A DNA stretch of 64,000 bases. Source: Euborellia annulipes (Eukaryota; Arthropoda; Insecta; Dermaptera; Anisolabididae). Positions 49,201 through 58,655 of this stretch are shown piece by piece; position 1 is the stretch's first letter, and each line of letters starts with the position of its first letter. The stretch spans positions 62,001 to 126,000 of the forward strand of contig JAKCPI010027501.1 in NCBI GenBank assembly GCA_023213315.1, in the 5' to 3' direction. The position numbers and the translations under genes were made by a program. Below the pieces are notes generated by a model. The model was not told where the DNA came from and ran no database searches. It was given only the letters and a program-made list of their open reading frames with translations.

Positions 49201-52200
49201 AGAGGGGTACAGCCGGCGTCGTAAGTGACTGATGTGCTTAGTCAACCAAACCAAAATTATTAAAATAAATAAATCATTTTTTTTAATTCAACTTAAGTTA
49301 CTTTTAAGATAATAGATCCGATGGCTAAGCATTTTGGTTGCATAAGTTCAAGGCTCCACTCTCATACACATCAAGTACTTGTCGCGCTAACTGTATCATC
49401 CTTTAAATTCTCAACTTAATTTGATATAACATTTTCTTTAAGAGTTGATTAAAGGCCTTCGATACTAGGGAATTAATAAATTTCTTAGTTCAACGGGGAA
49501 TATTTGAATTAAGAGAAAAAAAGAGTTAATCACCTATGATAAGAGGTTCCGTATTGTTAATCAACTCGACAAGACGTAACAGATAAGGCAAACCGGCCAC
49601 GGTGACAGTATCTCCAAGTTTCCCTGAATTCCATGCCTTGCGGGCGTGGTCCTCGTGTTGCGGAGTTTGATTTGAGCTATAGAGAGAAGGTTCATTAAGT
49701 CTCAAAGTCACGTTGGTATTTTTGAATACGATCTCAAGATATCTGGACCAATCGACCTGTAACGAAGAAAATAAAAAATAATATTCTATTGAAAGGTTTT
49801 TTTTTTTAAATAATTTTAAATGTTTTCAAAAATGTAAATAAAAATTGTCGATATAAAATATGAATTTGGAACTCACAATATCAAGCACAACTCGATCCGT
49901 TGCTAATTGTAATTCCATCACTTGAATTATTAAACTTTGACCATGAAGACGGCGCTCTTCAGCAGACACCATAATCTAATAAATAAAGAAGAAAATTTTA
50001 TAATCTAAAAAAAAAAAATCGACACTGAATGAAATTTTAAGTTTATACTAAAGTTTTAGTATGTTCAGAAAGAAAATTTTATAAAAAATCTGGTGTGACT
50101 GGCTCACAGCACACAACTTTCTCTTACTCTTCGCTAATCGAAAGTTGTGTACTGTGCTTGTCACACCAGATTTTTTGTGTCGACATGTATTTATTTTCCG
50201 ACAGTATGGTACATTCGAATTACAATATATGTATACATGTGAAAATATTTAAATTTTGTTACCATGGCAACCATTTCTCCTATGTTCTCTATGGAGTACA
50301 AGAGTAAAGTGGTCTTCAGAAGATTTCAATCACAAAATGAGAATATACATTTTATTGAGAATCTAAAAAATAATTGATTTTTGAATTAAAAAAAAAATCG
50401 TTGGAGCAAATTTAGAGAAAATCGAAAAAACTGAAAAAGTGCATCAGTAAAGTACCAGTACTCTTTGGTTGATTTTATTCAAAAGCTTCGTGTCACGTCC
50501 TATGGGGGTGCCTAACTTAAATATAAAATTTCAACCTCCTAGCTCTTTTCGTTCTTGAGATATTTTGTTCACAGACAGACACACAGACAGACCATGTCGC
50601 AAAAACCACTTTTTTGGATTCAGGGGACCACAAAACGTGTATATCCATCAAAATCTCGACATCGAATTTTTGACATGAATCCAATACTTTCTCTCTCTAT
50701 ATATTAACATATATAGAGGTAAGAGAAAGTAATAACTTTTATCTATCATTTTCTTCACCTATGAAAGTGTATTTTATTGCTTCTTCTATTTTCCCTTTTA
50801 GCCTGGTGGTTTTATTTTTAATTACTAAGTAATATTCAATAAATCTCATTTACCATTATCCATTTATAGGAATAAATCTTTTTTGTGTGGAAAATTAATT
50901 GACCACTAGCCGGACCACCCACCACGGGTCACCGCGTCTAGCCAGGCAAACTCTCGCTCTTAATCACACCCAAATAAAGACCCACATACATTTGGTTCGA
51001 GCCCTCCTTGTTTGTATTAGAGGAAAAAGAGTCTCTATCTATCAGAGATGTATTTTGGCTAAATCGAAACTGGCAATCGTTGACTCTAGTTAAAACGAAA
51101 ATCAATATTAAAGTACAACAGTAAAATACTAGTACTTTTTGGCCGATTTGATTGAAATTTCTTGAGATGTTTGCGACATCGGTACTTAGCTTAAAAATAA
51201 AATTTGAGTATCGAGTGTTTTTTCGTTTTTGAGTAATTGCCTTAACCAACATTTTTTGATATTTGACTTGAAATTCATTAAATTTATTGTTAAAAAGTAA
51301 AAAAATCCTAAATTCCTTATAGATTAATTCCTGTTAAAATCTCATAATATTTACTCAGGGCCGCAGACAGGGGGGGGCAGGGGGCTTATCCCCGGGGCCC
51401 GGGCCCTCCGAGGGGGCCCGGGCCCATTGCGCTCCCACCTTAAAATTCGAATGAAAATTAAGTTTCATGGTTAAAATTTCAATTAAAAAAAATCATTTTC
51501 TTGAAATTTTTTCCTCAAGGGGCCCGGGCCCTTTAGGCTCAAATCTTAAAATTTCAATTCAAAAAAATCATTTTCTAGAAATTTTTTTCCTCAAGGGGCC
51601 CGGGCCCTTTAAGCTCAAATTAAAATTTCAATTTAAAAAAATATCATTTTCTTGAAATTTTTTTCTTCAGGGGGACCGGGCCCTTTAACCTCAAATCTTA
51701 AAATTTCAATTTAAAAAAAAATATAATTTTCTTGAAATTTTTTCTTCAGGGGGCCCGGGGCTTTTAACCTCAAATCAAGTTTGATCTTTTTCACGACTCC
51801 TGATAGCTAAAAACGCAATTTCAGTGGCTAATTTTCAAAAAATTTTCCATCCCCCAGATTTCCCCCCAATTTCTCTGTCCGGATCTGGCCTCGATAAATT
51901 ATTGTAACTCTTTGGTTTGGAAATTATGAAAAAATTTTAAATAACTTTATTTAAATAAATATTTTAAGCTAGGTATAACTATTTCAAAAGTTGTCTCAAA
52001 AACTGTGTAAAAAATTGTTGGCATGAAGGCCACAATAGCCTTTTATATACTAAAAAAAAAACTTTTAGTTTTTTTTGGGAGGGGGCCCGTATTAGTAAGT
52101 AGCCCCGGGGCCCGTCAAGTCTGTCTGCGGCTCTGTATTTACTTAAATTACTAAGAAAGAGATTTTATTGCTTTTTTTGAAAATTGCCATTAAAAGAGAG

Positions 52201-55200
52201 GATTTAACAAAATAGCTTAAAAACTAAAAGTTTCTCGATAATCACATTTTATATTTAAGCTTAGTACCCATTTTGTAGGAATCTCGATGAATTTGAATAA
52301 AATCAGCCAAAGCGAACTAGTACTTTACTAAGGTACTTGTATATTGTTTGTTTTTTTTTTTTTTTTTATTGTCTCAAAATTAACTCTACCAATTTTAATA
52401 TAGACCTATCTTATCATTTCGATTAATTTCAGTTAATTTTTTGGTTGTTGTATCTTCCTTGCTGCTTTTCATTTTTGCATTTGTTTGAAAAAATCAAACC
52501 CTTCACCTAAATATAAATTCTTGTTCCGCCATCGAAACAAAATATTACATGTAACAAATACAATGATAATTTTATTTTTAAGATAAGAGTTAGGGTGAAA
52601 TGTTTCTTGATAAGACAGATAGATGCATATTTATTTTAATTATCTGAAACGAGTTGTTTGAAAAATTGCGACATATGATTAGGGATATATTTGTGAGTCC
52701 CCGGAACAAACAAAAAACGAGGTTCCGCTGTGGGCTGGCCCGAGTTCGAATGGGATCCAGCCTCGCTGACTGGCCCTCCGAATTCAGACGGAGCGGCTAG
52801 TTATTATAAGAGATGAAGACTCCAATAAAACCGGTGGAAAAAATGAATCAGCAATCTATCTTATTTAATCTAAAAATCTATTCTAATAATCTATTCTCAA
52901 AGAATAGAAAATAAATACACATTTGTTATGTAAGACAAGTATATAAACAAGTATCATGACCTCGCGGCCGTTATATTAGTTACAAATTAGTAGATGGTAA
53001 TTTCGTCCTTGGCGCATGTGAATTGAAACTTACTTTAGCCAATTCGACATTGAACTTGACGATCTGATCAGTCATTTCCTCGACGAGAGTCTCGTTTGCG
53101 GCTGGTGACAGGTGCCGGTCCAGAATACCTAGTACGGTTGCTACGTAACGCCTGCAAAAACATATTCGACTTTAATGTATGTATTAATATTATCAGCAAA
53201 AGCGTTGACTGGATTTTTATTTGGCGTGGATCTTGTTCTACCTTCTTCTTTTAATATATAGAGAGAAAGTACCTTTTGGTTTCATGTAAAAATTCTATGT
53301 CGAAATTTTGATGGATATATAAGTTTTGAGGTCCCCTGAGCTCAAAAAAGTGTTTTCGCGACATGGTCTGTCAACATGTCTGTCTGAGTGTGGCGCTTTT
53401 AAGCATGAAGGAAATGAACTACGAGGTTGAAATTTTATATTTAAGTTGGGTAGCCTCCCGTACAATTAAAATAAGCTTTTGAACAAAATCGGTTAAAAAG
53501 TTCTAGTACTTTACTGATGTACTTTTTCAGTTTTTTTTTTCCAATTTCTCAAAATTCACTATAACAATTTTTATTTAAATTCATAAATCAACTATTTTTT
53601 AGATGCTCTTTAAAATGTATATTCTCATTTTGCTCTCAAAATTGTTTGAATTACATTTTCCTCTTGTAGTTCATAGGAAAGATGAGAAATAGTATCAGGA
53701 ATGAAAGTTTGAAGAAAACGCAGCCAAAATTTTTTCTTTAAAAATATATTTTAGCAGCTGACGTTTCGGCTTTGGTCAAAGCCATCCTCGGAGCTATAAA
53801 CAACGAAACATTTTCTTTTATAAATATAGTTTAACAATTATTTTTTTAAAAGAAAATGTTTCGTTGTATATAGCTCCGAGGATGGCTTTGACCAAAGCCG
53901 AAACGTCAGCTGTTAAAATATATTTTTAAAGAAAAAATTTTGGCTGCGTTTTCTTCTAACTTTCATTCCTGATACAAATTCCACCAGCCATAAAATAGCC
54001 TTATAGTATGAGAAATAGTGTCAGTATTCATAGCTCATGAAACAAAAGTTTGGAGCTAAGGTGCAATTGGGAAACTAAATATATCTCTACACAAAAAAAT
54101 ATGGTGTAAGAATATAGTACACAACTTTCATTTACCGAAGCTAAGAGAAAATCGTGTGCTGTGCGAACATCACACCAGATTTTTTCGAGAATGTTTTATT
54201 GAAATTCTATCGATTGAAATATAACACTCACCGGTATTCTCTAATCTCGACGGGATAACGATCCTGGTCAAGGAGAACTCGCTCACTCAGGTCTAAAGTG
54301 GTTTGGTCGATATTGATAGAATACATTGATGAATTGAGAATCGCTTGTTGAATGCTCATTCGCCAGAGCGCTGAATTGCCTAGAAGACGGCGGCGAGTCG
54401 CTTCCGTGTAGAGCCAGTCGAAGGCGGGCGATGCCTCTGCCGGGGGTGCCGTCGATAGGTGTAATCGGTTTAATACTGGCTTCAACAAGGGCGCAACTCC
54501 AAGTTTCTCCATTGTGTCTATAAATCGTATAATCATATATTAGAAAATTTTTTTTTTTTCTAAAAATTCATCTTAATGTTTTACTATCGCTTTGTTATTT
54601 ATAGGAACCGACCGAATATTCGGTTTCGGTTACGGTTTCGGCCAAAAATCCTGGTTTCGGCCTTAGTTTCGGTTTCGGCCAAAAAGTAGCCGAAACTTTC
54701 GGCCGGCCGAAACCAGAGTATAAAAAAATGGGATGAGACTCGCATGCAAAAAAAAAAAAAAGTCAAATGATTTGCACTTGAGGGAGAAAAAAATTTAGTC
54801 TCCCTAAAAAAAAGGTAAAATGATTTTCATGGGAGGGAAAAAAAATTCAAAAAAAAAAAAGGTAAAATGAAAAAAAATTTTTGTAGGAAATACAAGTTTC
54901 GGTTTCGGCCGAAACTAAGGTTGAGGCCGAATATTCGGTTTCGGTTTCGGCTGAAAATCTTGTTTCGGTCGGACCCTAGTTATTTAATTTCTTTTTCTTA
55001 AAATGGATTTATTGGTTATCATGAGATTTTTTTTTTAATTCGTTTTAAGGTCTTTTTGGGCATCGTCCCTATTTATTTCAATTGATTGGTGTCCAATTCA
55101 ATTGAATGTCAGGATATCTTAATTGAAAGGTCACATTTTAAATCAGACTAAAATCGTTTTTTAGTTTTCACGATTATCATACTTTCCCCTTCAATTATAT

Positions 55201-58200
55201 TACATATAATAGCGGAAAATTCAAACTAATAGGAATATTAAAACTATAGGTTCGAATAGTTCTCGTTTATGACAGCACAACTCATTAATTTCTCTTACCT
55301 AAGGAGGCAAGAGAAAGTTATGACTATATAATTATTATTTTGTTAATTTGTTTGACCTAGAGGTATATTATAAATAAAAAACTTATGTGATGTGTCTTCA
55401 TCACACCATTAGGCCTATTCATAATCAATTTTTTAGATTGATTTATATAGGCCTATGTTTTTTTATTTTTTACTTTCTCTTACCTCTATATATGTTGAAA
55501 ATCTGGTGTGACTGGTCGCACTGCACACAACTTTCTCTTACCTTCGGTAGCGAAAGTAGTGTTCTGTGCTTATCACACCAGATTTTTTGTGTCTACATAT
55601 ATTTAGATTCCGCCGATATATTAGAATTCAAGATATAAAATTTTTTTTTTTTTTTTTAACATTCACACTTTTTTCTCATTCACACTCACATTCATGCAGT
55701 CTTTTCGGCAACTTAGGCCCAAGGGCGGATCCAGAGGTGTTTCTCGGTGGGGGGGCGGGGTAATCTGGTGGGACTCGTAAAGCACATTATTTTTTTTTAA
55801 TTTCGGTAATTTAAAAGCGCATTCTGTACTTGATTGCCAGAATATAAATACACATCAAATTTTTAAGTATTAATTTTAAAAATTTTACATTCAAAATAAA
55901 TTTTTTTGCGAAAAAAAGGTATTTTTTTCGAATCTCGGGGGGGGGGGTAATTACCCACTTTACCCCCCCCCTTGTATCCGCCCTTGCTTAGGCCATATAA
56001 GACTTTGACGATAACCGTTGTAGAGAATATATATATTGTGGGGTCAGGCATTTCTATTTAAGCCATCTGGTATTCAAATATAAAATTTATAAACATGGGA
56101 AAATATTTATATTTTGTTATCATGGAAACCATTTCTACCCTCTCCTATGAAGTACAAGAGTAAAGTGTTCTTCAAACAATTTTGAGGGCAAAATGAGAAT
56201 ATATATTTTAAAGAGTATCCAAAAAATAATTGATTTTTGAATTTTAATCAAAATCCGAATTTTGAGAAAATCGAAAAAAACTTAAAAAGTCATCAGTAAA
56301 CTACTAGTACTTTTTGGTCGATTTTGTTTAAAAGCTTATTTTGACCCGAAACGTTTCAATTTTTTTCTCTTTTTGGCTGGGCCTGTCTTTAATCTATTAT
56401 ATATTTATTTGAATTCATTAACAATATGATTTCTAATCACTTATTAAATATTTTATTTTCTAATTGAAGTAGCATAGGTTTTAAAGTAATTTTTATTTTC
56501 ATTTTCTTTTAAATAATATTTAATCTAAACTTAAACTAGAAACCATTTCTAATGAAATCATCAAGTTAAAGAATTAAGAAATTGTGAAAAAGTATAAATA
56601 ATTGATTAAGGAATTATTGAAAGTTACTAATGAAATCACAATTTTATATAACAATAATAGAGCTATTATTAAGTTCGAATTTGAAATATATTTTTGAAAG
56701 TTTATTAAAGTTATAAAAATAAATACAAACAAAAGTAATTAATAGTGGCCAAAATGGCTATTTGCCATGGTCACATAATTAATTTAACCAACAATACCCT
56801 GAATCCAAAAAAGTGGTTTTTGCGACATGGTCTGTTTGTGAGTCTGTCTGTCTGTGTGTCTTTGTTCAATTTAAAGGAATTGATCTAGGAGGTTGAAATT
56901 TAATATTTAAGTTAGGCACCCTCCTAGGGCGAGAAAATAAGCTTTTAATCAATTGAGCTACTAGGTTGAAATTTTATATATAAGTTAAACATCCCCCGAG
57001 AGCGTGAAAATAAGCTTTTAATCAAAATCGGCCAAAGAGTACTAGTACTTTACTAATGTACTTTTTCACTTTTTTCGATTTTATCAAAATTTGCTTCAAC
57101 GATTTTGATTAAAATTCAAAAATCTTATATTTTTTAGATGCTCTTTAAAATGTATATTCTCATTTTGCCATTGAAATTATCTGAAGACCACTTTACTCTT
57201 GTACTTCAGACGAAAAATAAGAGAAACGGTTGCCATGATAACAAAATATAAATATTTTCCCATCTTTACATATTTTATATCTTGAATTCAAATGTTCCGT
57301 GCTGTCCGAAACTTTCCACACAAAAAATCTGGTGCCACCAGTCACACCAGATTTTTTAATTAGGATCTATTGAATGGATTCTAATTGTCCCTACTCATCT
57401 TGCTGATTTTACGCTATTTTATTTTTATAATAGTTAACCCCTTTTTAAGACATCTCCCCCATCCTCTTTACATCTCATTAACATTTTTTTTGGATATTTC
57501 AATATTATTATTATTATTTTTCAATGAAAGTGGTGTGAATTTATGATATCATTAATTAATTCACTTACCTAAATCGTTGCAACTTTTATAGAAAATGCGG
57601 GCTTTTTTCACAGCCATGACGTCATTTGCAAGAGTTTCATCTTCGAGATATTCTAAAAAAAAATTTTTTTATTTATTTTTTTTTTCGACAACTAAAGCCA
57701 TTTAGACCCTATCCATATTTATTTCAAATGATTTGTAGACAAATCAAATGAAATAAATTTTTCTCGTTTGGGACGGGAAGCGAACCCGGGACTCCGGCGC
57801 GAGAAGCTAGTGTCTTCTCTCTGAGCCACGGTTCCCGGGCAATTTTTTTATATAAATCTAGTTTTTTTTTTAAGAAAAAAATTATTTGGGTGTATGGACT
57901 CGATAGTAATCACCCTTTAATTAAGTAAATTCTTTTGGGGATATACTAGTAGAAGATTATTTCCTCACTGATCGGCTTGTACTAAAAATTTTATCATATA
58001 AGCCATGAATTTTAATTATACTCAAAGAATATTAGAAGTGCGGCTCAGAGAATGTTGTGTTAAAAAAAAAATCATCTTCAAAAGGAACAAAGAAATTTTT
58101 TTAACAAAATCGTTTAATATAAGCAGCCTACTAAATAAAAGTTGATCATAATGACCATATAATCAGATTCGAATTTAAAAAAATTGAATATGGGCGAGAA

Positions 58201-58655
58201 TCCCGGAGAGCAGCCCTTCAATTGTATCAGACGTTTCGAGCTCATCTTCAGGAAAAATTCTTTTGGATATTATATAAGTCCTGAAGATGGGGGTCACGGG
58301 CGCTTGAAACGTCGAAAATAATTTCATTTTTATCATCTGCTTTATCATAGAGAATCCCGACTGCCTCTAATTTCGTTTAACATAATAAAAAAAATACATA
58401 GCTATATATATATACAGTATATGTATATAAATCCAGTCTTTACTTATAAGTATTCAAGTGGAAAAGCAGGCGTAATTTTTTTATTTATATTACCTCTTAA
58501 CATGTGATGCAGAGTATCGTGTAGAACTTGAAATTGATTCCATGATGCATGTGCTTCTGGAATGGGATGATGTCTAGACCAATGTCCGCATGCGAATTGA
58601 TAAAAATCCTGACAAGGTTCTGTGTTCTGGTCCAGAGAGTCCAGCAGCTGCGCAG
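39080..58655 (-). CDS. M13 zinc metallopeptidase, neprilysin-like (lacks N-terminal exon)
   Basis: Fourteen exons: 58655-58494, 57652-57569, 54517-54232, 53151-53034, 49975-49877, 49756-49534, 48562-48345, 47664-47488, 46889-46786, 45675-45617, 45555-45507, 45427-45360, 39623-39319 and 39256-39080. All have AG/GT borders and agreeing phases, giving 708 residues plus TAG. M13 enzymes are type II membrane ectopeptidases that cleave small peptides. Residues about 13-25 give [13 protein letters not shown]. The substrate-binding NAFY is at 499-502 and the zinc site HEMSH at 539-543. GENIADNGG supplies the third ligand E603 and D607, 63 residues after E540 as in neprilysin. It ends with Cys-X-X-Trp (CVLW). 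Exon bodies are GC-richer than introns. The cytoplasmic tail and anchor exon(s) upstream of 58655 were not found. All catalytic residues are intact, so it is probably active. Confidence 0.93.
39941..40233. mobile_element. Inverted-repeat element with hammerhead-like core
   Basis: The ends ATCTTAAGGAAATGGATTTG (left) and CAAATCCATTTCCTTAAGAT (right) continue as inverted repeats for about 35 bp, up to CAGCCAAGGAGAATAA. On the minus strand at about 39999-40046 the inner sequence reads TTTGGTC CCGAGGA, a GGACGC/GCGTCC hairpin, GAAACGTC and GACCGAA. A poly-T run of about 37 bases lies on the right. The same words (CTTGGCTGCAAA) end the foldback at 62013-62262, so the two are relatives. Confidence 0.75.
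40691..41916 (+). mobile_element. Helitron-like composite with internal palindrome
   Basis: The 5' end TCTATATATATAATTCAC follows an A. The 3' end is a hairpin GCCCGCC-GAA-GGCGGGC, then GACGCGG and CTAG, followed by T. A start with TC, a hairpin 7 nt before CTAG, and insertion between A and T are Helitron marks. Inside, 40698-40910 is repeated inverted at 41475-41700, so there are two opposed 5' ends. Three units of about 125 bp with GGGGGCTTCGCCCCC and CCTGCGGCGGACCCTCGCC fill 40930-41240, and a SINE fragment lies at 41280-41400. No helicase frame is present. Confidence 0.7.
42580..43262 (-). mobile_element. Double-hairpin family, near-complete copy
   Basis: Starts TAAAAAATCTGGCGTGACTG with the 90-bp palindrome. 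Runs through GTTACCATGGCAACCATTTC, GTACATCAGTAAAGTACTAG, an (ACCC)n tract and CATGTCGCGAAAACCACTTT. Ends CTTTCTCTCTCTATATATAT and GGTAAGAGAAAGTA. Because it splits a palindrome whose other arm is intact, its ends can be read directly: ...CTAGC|TA at one side and AAAGTA|AAAAAC at the other. Confidence 0.88.
43432..45070 (+). repeat. Second copy of the 34-36 kb hAT-associated block
   Basis: Positions 43432-43766 are a hAT MITE (CAGCATTTTCTAAACTG ... GTTTGGAAACCACTG). From there to about 45070 the order and sequence follow 34470-35930 (GGATCCAGGGAAGTTTTTCA, TGTAACCCACCCTGACC, CACACCCTCTTGAG, TTATTAAAGGTAATTATT, GGGTTAATGCCCCATCCCC). The exon-like end AAAG|GTAATTATT is kept in both. The 34-kb copy has lost about 40 bp at the MITE right end. 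Confidence 0.75.
45360..45675 (-). CDS. Catalytic-core exons of the M13 peptidase
   Basis: Three tiny exons lie in a row: 45675-45617 ([19 protein letters not shown]), 45555-45507 ([15 protein letters not shown]) and 45427-45360 ([20 protein letters not shown]). They carry the NAFY substrate-binding motif and the HExxH zinc motif. The introns are 61 and 79 bp. Their phases (2, 1, 2 and 1 at successive borders) close exactly, which strongly supports the model. Confidence 0.92.
46258..46470 (+). mobile_element. tRNA-headed SINE
   Basis: Head CTCGGGGCTTGGTGTAGAGG with A-box, a B-box-like GGGTCGCGGATTGCC, body TTATATGGCCTAAGTTGCCG, then the GTGTGTGTGAATGAGAAAAA tail and an A-run. A second body fragment (GGTTAGGACCCCAGGCAGTC) follows at 46496-46550. 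In an intron of the M13 peptidase. Confidence 0.8.
47320..47390. repeat. tRNA-like B-box fragment
   Basis: GTAGGTTCGAGTCCAGGAGGCCCGAT on the plus strand has a good B-box but no A-box at the correct distance. It sits about 100 bp from a peptidase exon. Probably the end of an old SINE of the 12205 type. Confidence 0.4.
48803..49008. mobile_element. Tc1/mariner-type MITE, 206 bp
   Basis: The terminal inverted repeats start CAGTGAGGGACAATATTAAG and end CTTAATATTGTCCCTCACTG, extend about 60 bp inward, and the unit is flanked by TA on both sides (48801-48802, 49009-49010). No transposase. It lies in a peptidase intron. Confidence 0.93.
49188..49400. mobile_element. Inverted-repeat element, CAACCAAAATGC family
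   Basis: TGATGTGCTTAGTCAACCAA on the left resembles, in inverted orientation, CATTTTGGTTGCATAAGTTC and CACATCAAGTACTTG on the right. Related to 23690-23905. Ends are not well defined. Confidence 0.45.
50083..50732 (-). mobile_element. Double-hairpin family, complete copy
   Basis: Hairpin at 50087-50176 (AAAATCTGGTGTGACTGGC ... GTCACACCAGATTTTTT), body with GTTACCATGGCAACCATTTC, GTACAAGAGTAAAGTGGTCT and CAGTAAAGTACCAGTACTC, a short GACA repeat, then CTTTCTCTCTCTATATATT and GGTAAGAGAAAGTA. Flanks TTTTATA and ATAACTT are compatible with a TA duplication. In the peptidase intron 49976-53033. Confidence 0.88.
51356..52135. mobile_element. hAT element with internal ~78-bp tandem repeats
   Basis: Ends CAGGGCCGCAGACAGG and CTGTCTGCGGCTCTG, with TATTTACT duplicated at 51348-51355 and 52136-52143. 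Positions 51450-51775 contain four tandem units of about 76-82 bp, each ending in GGGGCCCGGGCCCTTT or a variant and starting TTAAAATTTCAATT. The element sits between inverted flanks (51111-51200 and 52245-52340) that resemble the body of the double-hairpin family. Non-coding. Confidence 0.9.
52680..52800 (+). mobile_element. Helitron-like 3' end
   Basis: The sequence ends CTCCG-AATTCAGA-CGGAG hairpin, CGG, then CTAG followed by T (52801). The preceding sequence is GC-rich (GGCTGGCCCGAGTTCG, GGGATCCAGCCTCGC). It matches the plan of 41889-41916. The 5' end is unknown. Confidence 0.5.
53258..54186 (+). mobile_element. Double-hairpin copy interrupted by a foldback
   Basis: Starts near AGAGAGAAAGTACC, continues with GTTTTCGCGACATGGTCTGT, AGTACTTTACTGATGTAC and AAATGTATATTCTCATTTTG, is broken by the foldback 53694-54007, and resumes to a degenerate terminal palindrome (54093-54186, ending CATCACACCAGATTTTTT). 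The restart repeats ATGAGAAATAGT, the target duplication of the foldback. Confidence 0.85.
53694..54007. mobile_element. Foldback with target duplication and hammerhead-like arms
   Basis: Flanked by ATGAGAAATAGT (53682-53693 and 54008-54019). Positions 53694-53973 are an almost perfect inverted repeat with ends ATCAGGAATGAAAGTT and AACTTTCATTCCTGAT. A 34-bp one-sided tail follows (ACAAATTCCACCAGCC...). Each arm holds AGCT CCGAGGA T, the stem GGCTTT/AAAGCC, then GAAACGTC AGCT. Stem I pairs over about 6 bp. The core has C where the hammerhead consensus has U (CCGAGGA for CUGANGA). Confidence 0.85.
54602..54978. mobile_element. hAT MITE rich in TTCGGCCGAAA words
   Basis: Termini TAGGAACCGACCGAATATTC and GTCGGACCCTA with GTTATTTA on both sides (54594-54601, 54979-54986). 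The interior has many GGTTTCGGCCGAAAC words on both strands around an A-rich centre. Non-coding, 377 bp. Just upstream (in transcript direction) of a peptidase exon. Confidence 0.88.
55643..56077 (-). mobile_element. SINE inserted in double-hairpin element
   Basis: Duplication ATATAAAATT at 55633-55642 and 56078-56087. The tail side (CATTCACACTTTTTTCTCAT) and body (GGCAACTTAGGCC...ATATAAGACTTTGACGATA) match the 33887 copy, but the tRNA head is missing, so the copy is 5'-truncated. It is split by the hAT MITE 55720-55986. Confidence 0.85.
55720..55986. mobile_element. hAT MITE (CAAGGGCGGAT family), complete
   Basis: Ends CAAGGGCGGATCCAGAGG and TTGTATCCGCCCTTG, with CTTAGGCC at 55712-55719 and 55987-55994. 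Internal G/C runs flank an AT-rich core. Same family as 286-558 and 28183-28372. This copy defines the ends of the family. Confidence 0.93.
56795..57360 (+). mobile_element. Double-hairpin family, copy with reduced hairpin
   Basis: The body includes CAAAAAAGTGGTTTTTGCGA, GTGTGTCTTTG, GAGTACTAGTACTTTACTAA and GGTTGCCATGATAACAAAAT. The terminal hairpin is shortened to AAAAAATCTGGTGCCACCAG then TCACACCAGATTTTT. A 60-bp internal segment (TTGAGCTA...AAGCTTTTAATCAA) is duplicated. Left end truncated. Confidence 0.8.
57673..57840 (-). mobile_element. tRNA-headed SINE, complete
   Basis: Duplication AATTTTTTTAT at 57662-57672 and 57841-57851. On the minus strand: GCCCGGGAACCGTGGCTCAG head, B-box GGGTTCGCTTCCCG, body TTCATTTGATTTGTC and GGGTCTAAATGGC, A/T-rich tail. 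Closely related to 21927-22112. It starts only 20 bp from the peptidase exon ending at 57652, next to its splice acceptor. Confidence 0.88.
58190..58350. mobile_element. Foldback remnant with hammerhead-like words on both strands
   Basis: Outer words GCGAGAATCCC and AGAGAATCCCGACTGC mark the two sides. On the minus strand (about 58230-58255) CTGAAGA, TGAGCTC and GAAACGTC follow each other. On the plus strand (58277-58316) CTGAAGA, GGGGGTCACGGGCG and GAAACGTCG do. Stems I and II do not pair well, so these are decayed. Confidence 0.55.

Larger units (their letters stand above)
55481..56350 (-). mobile_element. Double-hairpin copy carrying a SINE that carries a hAT MITE
   Basis: The terminal palindrome is at 55497-55585. 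The body resumes at 56078 (AAATTTATAAACATGGG, GTTATCATGGAAACCATTTC, CAGTAAACTACTAGTAC). Between them is a minus-strand SINE with duplication ATATAAAATT, and inside that a hAT MITE with its own 8-bp duplication. The three insertions are therefore ordered in time. Confidence 0.85.
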
